Assembly: GCA_964384465.1 (NCBI GenBank)
Contig: CAYLLT010000007.1
Coordinates: 1-64,000 of the forward strand
Direction of reading: 5' to 3'
Length of the DNA: 64,000 bases
From: CAYLLT01 sp964384465
GTDB taxonomy: Bacteria > Planctomycetota > Phycisphaerae > UBA1845 > PWPN01
Below the pieces are notes generated by a model. It saw only the letters and a list, made by a program, of their open reading frames with translations. It did not search any database and was not told where the DNA came from. This document shows, piece by piece, positions 45,424 through 57,800 of this stretch; within the stretch, counting starts at the first letter, position 1, and every line of letters begins with the position of its first letter. The position numbers and the translations under genes are program-made.

Positions 45424-48400
45424 TCATTTCACCGGCTGCAAATGATTACGCCGCTTCGGCGTGCGATCGGATCTGACGGTGGCCTGCGTAGCGGCCGCCC
45501 CTTTCGGATCGCTCCCCTGCGAAACCAGATACGCCAGCAGGTCGGAAAGTTCTCCCGCCGAAACCCCATCCAGGCTCACGTCAGGCATCGGGGATTTATC
45601 CAGTTTCCTGCGCTCCACGATCTCATCGGCCGCCACGCGCACCCGCTCGCCAGCCCCGCGCACCACGATTACCTCATTGCCGTGCTGCTCGACCCAGCCC
45701 TCCAGCTCCTGCCCGTTCTTGAGCCGCACGACCTGCGTCTCGAAGCCGTCCTTGATCACCCGGCCCGGAAACAGGATCGACTCGGCGATGGAGGTCGGTG
45801 TCGCCGCTTTGCCGATCCCGCGCAGCGCCGGCCCGAACAGCTTCGTCTCACCCGCCACGTCGTGGCACGCCGCACAACCCAGCCGCTCGTAGACCTCCTG
45901 CCCCAGCCGCACGTTGCCGCCGGCCACTCGGCCCAGCATCTCCTGAACGATCGCGTCGGACTCAGACGCCGTCAGCGGGGGCGGCAGATCCAGCTTCTGC
46001 AGCGTCTCCTTCTCGATGCCGAACAGCGCGAGAGCGGCGGAAAATTCGTCACCCAAGTCCTTGTGTGCCGCCATCAGCCGTGGAGCCGCCGCCACCAGCA
46101 TGTCGCGGATTCCGGCATCCGTCGAAAACTGCTTGCACGTGCGCAGGGCCAGGCGGGCGACGATGGGATCGAGCGATTCCAGCAAAAACTTCCATTTTGC
46201 GGGTGCGGGCGATTCCTCCGCGCCCAGCGTCGCAATGGCGGTCAGCCGTTCTTCGGGCGAAGTCTGCCGGCCCGCCGCGCCGCCGGCGGCGGCTGATCCA
46301 TCGCGCTCGCCATTCACCAGACGCCAGACTTCATCGAACAATTCGGGATGCTGCCAGCCGATGGTCCGCACCGTCCGCAATGCCTGCTGCCGGACCGCGC
46401 CCTCGGGATCCCCCAGGCACGCCTTCACGAATGCAACGCCTGCCGGACCCACGTCGGCGCTCTCGATCAGACTCAGGGCGCCCAGGCGGTCGGCGGGCGC
46501 CGGGAGAGCGATTTTGCCCGCAGCGATGCCATCGAAAAACTTGGGAATCGCATCGGCCGGCACCCCCGCCATCGCGTCCGGCCCAAAACGACGGAGAATG
46601 GCCAGGGCGGCGCCGATGTGTTCGGCGTTGCCGCCGGCAGTGGATTCACGCCGCAGAAACGCCTGCAACGCCGGGATCTCGGCCGGCGTGGCCCAGCGAC
46701 CGGCCAGCTCCAGAATCTCGTGCTCCCGGCCGGGAGGAGGGCTATTCAGGAGCATCGTAAACACTTGGCGAGCCGCGGGGTTCGTCGCTTCGAGCAGCCC
46801 CACGTCGAGCGCGATCCACGCCACGAGCTGCATCAGCTCCTCGGAGGAATTCGCCAGCGCTGCAAACTCCTCGGCGCTCATCCGCCGCGACAACTCCACC
46901 GCGCACTGATATCGCAGACGCCGATCCCGGATCGCGCCCGCCTCCAGCGCCCCCACCAGACACAGCATCTCCCATTTCGGCATCGTAGGGACACACAGCG
47001 CAGACTCTACGCGCCCCTCGGGATCGGGATCATTCCTCATTAGCGCGATGCCGGCCGCGACCTCTGAGGCATTCATGTCCCGCAGCATGCGCACACACAT
47101 CGCACGAATCGCCGCATGCTTGCTGTTCTGCAGCGTCTGCCCGATCGCCTTAACCGCCTCGGGCGTCTCCATGCGCCGCAGCACCCACAACGCCTGCGCT
47201 ACCGCGAACGGATCAGCATCCCACTCCAGATACAACGTCACCAACATGTCCTTCCGGGACGCCAGATACTGGATTGCCTCTTCCCGTTCCCAGGAACTCC
47301 TGCTCGCAAGATTCAGCAGCGCCTTACCCTGCTCATCCGGCAATCCCGCCAGACTTCTCACCACTGACTCATCCTGCATTCGAACCTCGCTCCGTTTGGC
47401 GGACACAATCTTGTAAATCCGCCCCGTCAGATCGTTCTCATCATCCCGCCCGTACCAATCCAGCATGAACAGGTTGCCGTCGCGGTCAGGCACGAGCTGC
47501 GTCGGCCGGAACATCGGGTCGCTGCTCTCCAGAAACACGCTCACGTCCTCGATCCCCCCGCGCTCGTTCGGCACATACAGATCAATCTTATGATTCACGC
47601 TCGCAAACCCATGCGCTCCCCAGTTGGCCACGAACAGGCTCCCCCAGTACCGCTCCGGAAACGCCGCATCCATGTAGCACAGCACCTGCGTATTCGCGCC
47701 CCGCTCCATCTCCGTCACCGGCGGTGACCACGGGTGTATGCCGGCCAGCCAGTTCCAGTCGCCGTGCCGCGTCTGAAAGTGATAGTCCACGCCGGGGATC
47801 GCCATCAGCAGCCGGTTCGGGTTTCCCTCGCCATTGCTCAGCACCCACAGGTGCCCGTATGCATCGAAATCGAACGAGAACGGCGCCCGCATCCCCTGCA
47901 CCAGCAATTGGAGTTTAGTACCATCCGGCCGCAACCGGAACAGCGACCCCGTCGGCCCGCGCGTCTTGATCGTCGTCCCATCCGACCCGATCATCTCCAC
48001 CTCGTGATCGCCGACGATCAGGTACAGCCACCCGTCCGGCCCGTACGCCACGCGGTACATCCCGAACGGGTTCCACGGCTTGGCCACGTCGTGCACGATC
48101 ACCCGCCGCTCGCCCGCGGTGCCGTCGACGGCACTCCCATCCGGCCGCAGGTCCGCCACGATCAACTGGTTCAACGCCGCCATCCAGATCTTCCCGCCGC
48201 GAACCGCCAGCCCCATCACCGGGTCCTCAAAACCCTGCGCCACCACCGCCTTCCGGCGTGCCTTCCCGTCCGCCCCGATTTCGAGCATGACCACCGGGTT
48301 CGTCGGCGGCTTCACCGGCGTCCCCTCCGCCCCATACCGATACGTATGCGCCTCCGCCACGAACAACCGCCCGCGCTCATCCACCGCCATCGCGACGGGG

Positions 48401-49077
48401 TTAATCACCTCCGGCTCCTCCGCCACGCATCGAATCTCGAACCCCTCCTGCATGGTGAACAATTTCATCGACTCCGCCGCCGGCAGCGGCCGATCGCTCG
48501 GCGGCCGGCTGCCGGTATCACCCGGCTTGCCCTGCTTGCCCCACGGCGGCGTGCCCATCGGCCCCAGCTCCACCGCCGGTTGCCACCCGCTGTCGTCATA
48601 ATCGACCGCCGTCCACTCGCCGTCCGCCCGCGCCGCCGCCCGCCACGACCCGTCCGTCACGATATGAATCATTTCGCCCTTACTCGTCTTCAGATCGCAC
48701 TCAAAGAACAGCCCCGCCATCGCCTCATCATTCGTCGCCCGCACCGCGATCACATTCCGCCCGCTCCGCAGATGCCGCGCAATATCAAACTCCACCGGCA
48801 ACTGCCAATCCGCCCCCTCGCCGACCGCCACACCATTGACGAACAGCTTGAACCGATTATCCGCCAGCACCAGCGTATGCGCCTGGTTGGCGGCCGCCGT
48901 CAGCTCGAACGTTTTGCGAAAATATCGTTCCCCCGCCGGCTGCGCCTCCAAATTCGCCCGCGGCCGGTCCCAGATCCAAACCCCGCGCCAGGGATCCCCC
49001 GCCCGAACCGTGCGCGCATTGAAAAGAACACCCGCGCCAAGAACCGCCGCCCCAAAAATGAGTCGCCGTGCAATCAC
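45424..49077 (-). CDS. PVC-type CxxCH heme-binding protein with HEAT-like repeats
   Basis: 1217 residues, secreted. Starts at GTG 49077 after GGGAGG. A signal peptide, MIARRLIFGAAVLGAGVLFN, is followed by a beta-sandwich domain (about 30-170; RYFRKTFELTAA and LFVNGVAVGE), a long beta-propeller (about 210-560) with AMAVDERGRLFVAEAHTY and MYRVAYGPDGWLYLIVGD, HEAT-like repeats (about 590-1010), and a C-terminal cytochrome c domain with the heme motif CAACH at about 1068 and an axial Met in MPDV near 1164. This multidomain layout, called PVC-type, is characteristic of planctomycetes. Its role is unknown; electron transfer in a dehydrogenase, perhaps for a sugar, is inferred from family relatives. 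Confidence 0.93.
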   Translation of the reverse strand: MIARRLIFGAAVLGAGVLFNARTVRAGDPWRGVWIWDRPRANLEAQPAGERYFRKTFELTAAANQAHTLVLADNRFKLFVNGVAVGEGADWQLPVEFDIARHLRSGRNVIAVRATNDEAMAGLFFECDLKTSKGEMIHIVTDGSWRAAARADGEWTAVDYDDSGWQPAVELGPMGTPPWGKQGKPGDTGSRPPSDRPLPAAESMKLFTMQEGFEIRCVAEEPEVINPVAMAVDERGRLFVAEAHTYRYGAEGTPVKPPTNPVVMLEIGADGKARRKAVVAQGFEDPVMGLAVRGGKIWMAALNQLIVADLRPDGSAVDGTAGERRVIVHDVAKPWNPFGMYRVAYGPDGWLYLIVGDHEVEMIGSDGTTIKTRGPTGSLFRLRPDGTKLQLLVQGMRAPFSFDFDAYGHLWVLSNGEGNPNRLLMAIPGVDYHFQTRHGDWNWLAGIHPWSPPVTEMERGANTQVLCYMDAAFPERYWGSLFVANWGAHGFASVNHKIDLYVPNERGGIEDVSVFLESSDPMFRPTQLVPDRDGNLFMLDWYGRDDENDLTGRIYKIVSAKRSEVRMQDESVVRSLAGLPDEQGKALLNLASRSSWEREEAIQYLASRKDMLVTLYLEWDADPFAVAQALWVLRRMETPEAVKAIGQTLQNSKHAAIRAMCVRMLRDMNASEVAAGIALMRNDPDPEGRVESALCVPTMPKWEMLCLVGALEAGAIRDRRLRYQCAVELSRRMSAEEFAALANSSEELMQLVAWIALDVGLLEATNPAARQVFTMLLNSPPPGREHEILELAGRWATPAEIPALQAFLRRESTAGGNAEHIGAALAILRRFGPDAMAGVPADAIPKFFDGIAAGKIALPAPADRLGALSLIESADVGPAGVAFVKACLGDPEGAVRQQALRTVRTIGWQHPELFDEVWRLVNGERDGSAAAGGAAGRQTSPEERLTAIATLGAEESPAPAKWKFLLESLDPIVARLALRTCKQFSTDAGIRDMLVAAAPRLMAAHKDLGDEFSAALALFGIEKETLQKLDLPPPLTASESDAIVQEMLGRVAGGNVRLGQEVYERLGCAACHDVAGETKLFGPALRGIGKAATPTSIAESILFPGRVIKDGFETQVVRLKNGQELEGWVEQHGNEVIVVRGAGERVRVAADEIVERRKLDKSPMPDVSLDGVSAGELSDLLAYLVSQGSDPKGAAATQATVRSDRTPKRRNHLQPVK

Positions 49078-49569
49078 TCAGACCTCCCAAAAAGCGCCCT
49101 CGCCAGCGTCATATTACCCGCCAAACCATAGCCGCAGGTAGCGTCAGCCCCCGTGTCCGGCGGTGTCCGGAGCGCCGGCCGCTCTGTGCACTCTGTGACC
49201 TCTGTGGCCAAAAAAACGGAACACCGCCCATGTTCTCCTGGGAATGGAGACATGGCGGATGTCGAACGAACAAAAGAATTGGAAAAGAGATGAATCGACC
49301 GCCTCAAAAAATAATGCTACTCTGCGTCCGCGCGACTTGGCGGTGCGATACGAACCCGAACGAAGCCGATCCCGAAAGGCGAAAATCCGCATTCCCGCTC
49401 AGCCAATTCGGTTTCTCTCCGCTCCCGCGAATTCTTTTTTTACCAAACGAAGCCATTCACGCCGTCACGCCAGCCACCGCGCGCAGCCTATTCCGCATCG
49501 TGCTTTGTTTATCCGCGCCCATCCGCGGACCGCGGTGTTCAATCCGCACTCCGCAATCCGCAATTCTTC
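49078..49569. other. Intergenic region without genes
   Basis: 492 bp with no supported gene. Holds fragments of the GCCAAG / CTTGGCGG type word, for instance GACTTGGCGGTGCG near 49335, and short repeats of CTCTGTG near 49180-49205. Some short hairpins are present but none is followed by a U-tract. Confidence 0.5.
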
Positions 49570-52476
49570 TCAGTCTTCCGGCCGGATGCCCGTCGACTCC
49601 GACAAACTGGTGAAGCGGTGGGAGCCGATGACGGCTTGCGGGGCGCCTTCGGGCCAGATGGACACGCCGACGTTGACGTTATTTTCGATGTTGTCCAGGC
49701 CGAAGGTGAGCGCCGCGTACCAGCGGGGGAACCGGCGGATCAGCGAGATGTCGAATTCCTCCGTCTCGCCGCGGTTCAGATCGTAATAGGTGCGGACGGC
49801 CACGCGGTGCTTGAAGTTGATCTCGTAGTTCGCCCCGCCGCCGATCAGGTTGGAGTCGGTGTCGCCGATGCGGCGATAGCCGACGAAGTACGAGAACCGC
49901 GGCGTGCGCTCGACGGCGTACGAAATGTCCAGCAGGTCCATGCTGCCTTCGCTCAGGTCGAAGTTGGTTTCGGACAGGATCGCCGTCGTGTCGCTGATGC
50001 GATACATGAAGTCGGTGCGGACGTGATTGCGGGCGATGCTGTTTTCCGGCCGGCTGTCGTAGAAGCGGCCGATGGATTGTTCATATTTCGGCTGGTTGCC
50101 GAACAGGTTGAGTTCGACATCGAACGTGATCCAATCGACGTTACGCCACTGCCCCGGCCCGCCGCGGCGCGTCTGCCACGCCTGCCGCAACGCCAGCGAC
50201 GAGCCGTAGAAATCGTTGATGCTCTCGATCCCCTCGTCGAACGGGTACAGATCGCGGCTGTCCTGATTGCTCGCGCTGAGCCAGCCGGTCGCCTCCGGCT
50301 TGATCACGTGCCGGATGCCGCTGATGTCCAGCAGTTTCGACTCAATCTGATCGTAGACGCGCCAGAACTGCGTGCCCATACGCACACCGAGCATGCCGAA
50401 CAGCCGGTCGAGCGAACCTTCCGCCGGGCTGTTATCCCAATACCCCGTGCGGCCCATGGCGAACGGCACGATGTTGGTATTGCCCAGCTTGATCGGCAGG
50501 TCGATCTCGTTGCGGGTGTCGGCGCGGAAGGTGATGTCCGAGCCGTTGTCGAAGATCCTGCGGTTGTCCGGCTTGTATCGGGCGAAGCCCAGGTGCGATT
50601 CGTTGTAGTAACTGGCGATCTCGGCGATCGGCTGGCCGATCCAGTTGAACGCCAGATCGGGGAAATGCTCCGTCTGAGTCAGGAAATTCAGGATGCGCCA
50701 CTGGGCCAGGGTGGTGAACGCCCAGTTGTCCTGCTGCTTCTTCAGATAGAGCAGCGTTTCCTGCTGCTTGCCCTCCTCGAACTCGGCTCTGAAGTATTCA
50801 TCCATGAAGTTCGGATCGCTGATCCACGACGCTTCGAGCGTCAGCTCCCAGCCCTTGGGCAGGAACTCGCGGTGGCGGATGGTGTATCGGCCGCGATTCT
50901 CCGTGCCGGGGTCGCTGTCGCGGTACGGCCCGAGGTTGTCCTCGCCGTGGTCGTGGATGTAATAAGTCCGAATCAGTCCATAGTTGTTCTCGGTTGCGTA
51001 ATCCACGTCGAGGCCGATGGCGGGGCCGCGCTCGCTGAAGTAATCATGCCGCAGTATGGCATCGACGCCCTGCGGCTTTTCAAGCCCCAGCAGATTGAAC
51101 AGATACCACTTCGACTGGAACGTGGCTCCGAAGTCGTCGTCGTAAGCGAACCGCATGCTCTGGATCGCTGTTTCGCTTCGGGTGAAGTCACCGGCCCCAT
51201 ACGGCCAGTACGCGATGGGGACGCCCTCGACGTTGAGCGTGGCGTCGTAGACGCGGAATTGGCCGGCTTCGATGCTGGTGATGCGGCCGGTCGGGTCGCG
51301 GGCGGTGGTATCGGTCAGGTAGACGCGTTCGGCGCCGATGTGCACGTGCGGCGTGTGGAATTCGCTCGTGCTGATCATCGCCTTACGAGCGAAGTATTCC
51401 GTCGTCGAGAGCTGCCGGACTTCCATCGCCCGCACGTAGATCGGCACGTTCCGCTCGGGGGCCATCGCCTTCATCACGGCGTCGAGGATCAGCGCGCGAT
51501 CGTTCTCGAAGTCGTAATACAACTCCGATGCCCGGATCATGCGCTCGCCGCGCGTGAGCACGACGTTTCCGCGCAGATACACGCCGGTGACATCCGCTTC
51601 CATGCCGGCGCTCATGCCGAGCGTGCCGGTCGATTCGGGCTTGATGTCCTCGGGCGTCTCGGTCGGGAACGGCTCCTCGCCCGGGGCGGTGGAAGTGCCG
51701 GTTCCCGCAGGCTTAGCCTGTTTGGGTTGGCGTTTGGCCAGGAACAGCACGGCCGCATCGGCCCGGATTTCCAGGAACTCGCCGCTGTCTTCCAGACCCT
51801 GAGAGACGTATACGTCTCCGGTGGCCGTGATGATGCCTTCCTTCCGGTCGATCATTCGATCCTTTGCGGTATGGCGGACGAGGGGGCGGACTTTCGGCTG
51901 CTTCGGGACGGTGATTCTCGCGCCGGGTTGGACGGCTTGCAGATCCTGTGGCTGCGTGGCGGCCCTATCCGCCATGGCCTGACGGGTTTTCGCCGCCTCC
52001 TGGTAGAGTTTCGTATCCGCGGACGATTCCACGGTGTGAACGTCGGCTTCGACGGCTGGGGGGTCAACGGTGTTAAATGTCACGAACAGGAGGGGAGCGG
52101 TGGTGAGGGTGTCGGCCGAGTCGCGGACCTCCGCTTCGCCGTTCAGAAACAACTCGAAATGGTAATAGACGGTTTTCTGCCACACGCTTTTCTGCATCCA
52201 GACGACCGCTTCGCGGCTGCGGACCCTCCGTTCGCCGACCTGTGCCGAAAAATCGCCATAAAACTGGAGAACCTGTGTGCCGTCCTCGAGGGCCCAGACA
52301 TGGGCATAATCGCCGAAAAACTCGGGCTGGGTGCGAAGAATCCCGGCGGGCAACAGAGCGGTGGCGGCGTCGACGTCGTCCACCGGCACCAGGGCCGGCG
52401 CTTGCGCCTCTAAACGGGCGCAAACAAATGCCGCGAGCAGGAGTCCCGGTGCAAAGAGCCGTGCAGTCCTTCGCAA
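49570..52476 (-). CDS. lptD: LptD-like outer membrane LPS/OstA assembly protein
   Basis: 968 residues starting at TTG 52476 with AAAGG before it; the in-frame ATG is absent. Signal peptide, TARLFAPGLLLAAFVCARLE. The N-terminal half has OstA-like jelly-roll segments (VYLRGNVVLTRGERMIRASE, LYYDFENDRALILDAVMKAM) separated by a low-complexity linker, then the C-terminal beta-barrel with many aromatic girdles (VEGVPIAYWPYGAGDF, FDVELNLFGNQPKYEQ) ending in FGLDNIENNVNVGVSIW, GAPQAVIGSHRF. Function: insertion of LPS or related glycolipid in the outer membrane, by homology; the usual cysteines of LptD are not obvious. The large plus-strand ORF opposite is a shadow. Confidence 0.85.
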   Translation of the reverse strand: MRRTARLFAPGLLLAAFVCARLEAQAPALVPVDDVDAATALLPAGILRTQPEFFGDYAHVWALEDGTQVLQFYGDFSAQVGERRVRSREAVVWMQKSVWQKTVYYHFELFLNGEAEVRDSADTLTTAPLLFVTFNTVDPPAVEADVHTVESSADTKLYQEAAKTRQAMADRAATQPQDLQAVQPGARITVPKQPKVRPLVRHTAKDRMIDRKEGIITATGDVYVSQGLEDSGEFLEIRADAAVLFLAKRQPKQAKPAGTGTSTAPGEEPFPTETPEDIKPESTGTLGMSAGMEADVTGVYLRGNVVLTRGERMIRASELYYDFENDRALILDAVMKAMAPERNVPIYVRAMEVRQLSTTEYFARKAMISTSEFHTPHVHIGAERVYLTDTTARDPTGRITSIEAGQFRVYDATLNVEGVPIAYWPYGAGDFTRSETAIQSMRFAYDDDFGATFQSKWYLFNLLGLEKPQGVDAILRHDYFSERGPAIGLDVDYATENNYGLIRTYYIHDHGEDNLGPYRDSDPGTENRGRYTIRHREFLPKGWELTLEASWISDPNFMDEYFRAEFEEGKQQETLLYLKKQQDNWAFTTLAQWRILNFLTQTEHFPDLAFNWIGQPIAEIASYYNESHLGFARYKPDNRRIFDNGSDITFRADTRNEIDLPIKLGNTNIVPFAMGRTGYWDNSPAEGSLDRLFGMLGVRMGTQFWRVYDQIESKLLDISGIRHVIKPEATGWLSASNQDSRDLYPFDEGIESINDFYGSSLALRQAWQTRRGGPGQWRNVDWITFDVELNLFGNQPKYEQSIGRFYDSRPENSIARNHVRTDFMYRISDTTAILSETNFDLSEGSMDLLDISYAVERTPRFSYFVGYRRIGDTDSNLIGGGANYEINFKHRVAVRTYYDLNRGETEEFDISLIRRFPRWYAALTFGLDNIENNVNVGVSIWPEGAPQAVIGSHRFTSLSESTGIRPED

Positions 52477-52710
52477 GGCATCGCACCTTTCGGTGGTGAA
52501 AAAAACGCGTCGAAAAAAACAACGGGCCGCGATCTGTTTCCTCCGGATCGTCCGGGCGACGCCGCGGCTCGCCGGCCGATCGATTGGGCTGGATTATAAG
52601 TGGGGCGCACATCAAGTCAAAGCAAATAACTTTGTGGACCAGCGCTTGATAATGGTTCATAATAGAAGTGACTCCGATGGCGATCAGGAGCAACACGAGG
52701 AGAGCGCGAC
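52477..52710. other. Promoter space between lptD and the small gene
   Basis: Divergent region of 234 bp. No firm -35/-10 pair was chosen; TTGATAATGG and CATAAT near 52646-52665 are AT-rich and could be part of one. GAGGAG (52697-52702) is the ribosome site of the plus-strand gene. Confidence 0.5.
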
Positions 52711-52902
52711 ATGGAAAAACCCAAACGATCCTATTACCTTCCGGGAAAGTTGGTATCCACCTTTGACAAGGAATGCACCAGGTCGGGATATGTGAGGGAA
52801 AAAGTGGTTGCGGCGGCGATGCTGTCGTTTCTGGACAGTAATCCGGACGTGCGGAGCAGGATGTTCGATCGGCTGGAGGGTTATCTGAGGTCCAAGAAGT
52901 AG
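52711..52902 (+). CDS. Small basic conserved-type protein (63 aa)
   Basis: Not recognised by name. Sequence MEKPKRSYYLPGKLVSTFDK then VREKVVAAAMLSFLDSNPDV has the length and pattern of ribbon-helix-helix proteins: a short beta-like N terminus and two amphipathic helices. A clear GAGGAG precedes the ATG. It is bounded on the right by a bidirectional-looking terminator. A DNA-binding role is a guess from the RHH-like pattern. Confidence 0.62.
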   Translation: MEKPKRSYYLPGKLVSTFDKECTRSGYVREKVVAAAMLSFLDSNPDVRSRMFDRLEGYLRSKK

Positions 52903-52981
52903 CGAGCCGGCGCAGGCGAGCCCTGGCCCATCGTGCGCGTCGCATCACGATGAAGCGCTGATCTTTGGAAGTTCACAAAAC

Positions 52982-53030
52982 AAAGCAGGTGATCCGAAGC
53001 TTGTGCGATTCGGATCACCTGCTTTTTGTT
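52982..53030. terminator. Bidirectional intrinsic terminator
   Basis: Perfect 17-bp stem, AAAGCAGGTGATCCGAA / TTCGGATCACCTGCTTT (52982-52998, 53009-53025), with a ten-base loop and A/T on both sides. It lies between the convergent small gene and degP. Confidence 0.92.
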
Positions 53031-53049
53031 ATGCTTCCCCGGAGATGTT

Positions 53050-54726
<1,677 letters not shown>

Positions 54727-54883
54727 CTGCGAACCTCCTGAAGGTTGATAAAGTTCCGATCGTTCAGTTCAGGGCGCGACACGATGCGCCTGCCGCTTTC
54801 ATATCGAATACGGACTCAATGGTATAGACGATCCCCGGCGAGGCATCCTGTCAAACGCATCCGCACCGCGCCCCCTTGCCCGA
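54727..54883. other. Spacer between degP and the YfhO-like gene
   Basis: 157 bp on the leader side of degP; no convincing promoter could be chosen. Confidence 0.4.
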
Positions 54884-57800
54884 TTACACCTGACGGCTCC
54901 GCCGCGGCGAGCGGCTCGCGGCTAAACTGAGGATACCTCCGAACAGGAGACAGAACGCACCGGCAGCCGTGACCGCCATACCCGCCCTTAAACCGGGCGG
55001 ATAATAGCGGAACTGTACATTGTGCCGCCCGGCAGGAACTTTGACGCCCTGGCAGACAGCGTTCACACGGTAGAGCGGGGCGGAGTCACCGTCGAGCTTT
55101 GCCCGCCACCCGGCATTATAGGATTCATTGAATACCAGCCACTCATCGGAAGCGGAATCCACATCCACATCGAGTTGATGCCCGGCGGCCCGGCGGTAGC
55201 TGATCCGTCCCCGACCGCTGTCGGGCGATCCGGCGGCTTCGGGAGCCGATTCGACGATGGCTGTCCGGTCAGCACTCCGTGGATCGGGCGGCAGCAGCAG
55301 CCGATCCACCGCTTCGGTCACGCTCGCAACATGCTCAACGTGCTCGGCGAGCCAGACCAGCTCGACGGTCCCCGGCAGCTCATACAGACTGATACCCCCC
55401 GGCAGATCGGCCCGGTGCACGAATGCGGAACCTTTATCAGAGCCCGAAGCGCTAGCGAGGGTTTGTGGCATGAAACCCTCGCTTGCGTTTCGGGCTATGG
55501 AGTTCGGCCCGGCGGAGGGTTGCGATGCTGCGGGGGATGATTCAACCGCTCCGCCGACGCGCCCGAAGCTGGCCCGTCCGGCCGACAGCGCCTGCCCGAT
55601 CTCCGATTTGATCCGCACGAACGCCGGCCCGATCGCCCGGTCGAAATAGTACACGAATCGAAACCGCCGCCAGCCCGCGGATAAATCGACCGGATCGATG
55701 GAGCGCGTCCGGCCGATTTCTTCGTTCGGTGTGATCTCCATGCGCACGAACCATCGACTGGCGGAGCCGGCGACAGGCTCGGCATCGAATTCGAGGTGGT
55801 AGATACCAGGCGAATCGATGCGCAGCGGCCATAGCACGCCATCCACCCACGGGATCGGCGTCATCTCCTGCGCTCCGGCAATCGGTTTCAATTCAGAGAC
55901 GTTCAAAGACGGCAGCATCGCCGCGCGCATCAGCTCCCGTTCTTCCGGCGAGCGCACAGCGATGAAGCGCACGCCCAGCGACCGCAGCAGCGCGGGATTG
56001 CGCAGGTGCGCGAGCATCTCTTCACTGGCGCCCCAGGCCATGAACCGCAGCAGCAGGCGATTGCTGGTCGCCCACAACGGGCCGTAGCCGTTCAGCGTGG
56101 CCATTCCGTGCTGCATGTTGGTCTGCGGCCACAGAATCTCCAAAGGGTGGTCATAACTGGGATTCGTCCGCGGGACGAGCAGGCGGTCGCCGGGACGCGG
56201 TTTGAGTTCGTCAATGGCTCGCGCGAGAGGCGGCCGCGCGGGCAGATCGGCGCGCGTGTAGGTGCCGACATCGACATCCACGAACGCGGCGACGATCGCG
56301 AGGTCAAGGATGCAGATCGCAAATATCCACGTGAAGATTCTTGGCGAGCGCGTGCGGCTCCAGCGGATCAGCAGATCGCCGATCACGATTATCAGGAGCA
56401 TGGGCCACCAGAGTGCGGGATTTGACAGCCGCACCGCGCGCTGGAATCCACTCCAGTTCGGCTGATTGTAGTGAGCCGGGATCAAAGCCGAGAGCCGCCC
56501 GGATGCGAGGCGAGCAAGCAACATCAGCACGAAACAAAAACCGACCACGACCGGCAGCGCCCGTGTGACGATCCATCGGATTCTGCGGGCGACGCGCTCG
56601 GCATCGTTACCGCCGCGGAAAATCGCTGATGCGACAGTAGACGCTAGCACAGGCATCGCCACCGACCACACCAAAATCCACCGGGCCGGCACGCGCAGAC
56701 TGCGATAGAAAGGCACGTGAAACAGCCACCCGCTTGCCGGTGTCAGATCGCCCACGGCGATAATGAGTGCGACGAGCGATGCGACCCACCAATAGATAAC
56801 CTCTCGATTCCATTTCAGAGCCGCGACCGTAAGGGAGCGGTTTGCGGAGAACCGCTCCCTTGCGGTCGCGGCTCGGATGGTCCTCGTGGTGCCGCTCAGT
56901 TCCACTCGCCACAGCGCAGACGATGCCGCCGCCAGCAGCAGAATCGCGATCGACGCATACGGCCACTGCTCGCACATATGCGAGATGCCCCACCACGGCT
57001 GTTTCCACAGGCTCGGCGAGGTGATGCCGAAGAAGAGCGGGAACAGCAGCATGATGGCCGACGAGAGCACCCAACTGTTTTCGATGAACAGGTAGTAAGC
57101 AGCGGTTCCGCGGCCGCTGCCGGCGAAGTGCAGCAACGTCGGCAGGAGCTGGATGCCGCCGAGCATCACGCCGATGGTCATGCCCGCCGGGTATATCCAC
57201 CAGAGTGACCGCCGTTTCGGCCACAACACGACGGCGACATAACCGGTGAGGAGAGCGGCGGTGATGATCGACGGCTGAATGTGCTGAACGAGCATTTGCA
57301 TGCCGAACGCCGCGACGGCGAGGGCGAAGTGGAGAGTGCGGCCGGTGTCGGCGAACCTTCGCCAGCCATATAAAATCCACGGCAGCCACGCCACCGCGTG
57401 ATGGATGGTGAGATGGCCGCGATGGGCGACGAGATAGCCGGAGAACTCAAAGGCGATCGCGCCGAGGAATGCGGCCCGCCAGTCATGCCGCGATGCTCGC
57501 AGGAATCGGTACATACCGGCGCCGGCCAGGGCATAGTGGAGCAGCAGCGTCAGCGGGTACGCCACCAGCGGCGGCAGTACCACAAAGAGGTATGTGGGAG
57601 GGTACCACAGACCGCTCTGCGGGTCGGCGGCGATAGGCGTGCCCATCGAGACGAGTGGGTTCCATAGCGGGAATTCGCCGGCGCGGATCCGCTCGCCGAT
57701 GTACTGCCGTATGGGCAAGTAATAGATGAGGTCGTCGCCCAGCGCGGATGCGCCACCCAGCCGCCAGACGCCGAGGAACACAACCGCCGGCAAAAGGACG

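Noticed and set aside
49618..52413. A 931-codon plus-strand open frame opposite lptD
   Set aside because: It lies exactly antisense to a gene with clear signal peptide and OstA/barrel features, and its translation is rich in Arg/Asp/Val typical of GC-rich shadow frames with no recognisable domain.
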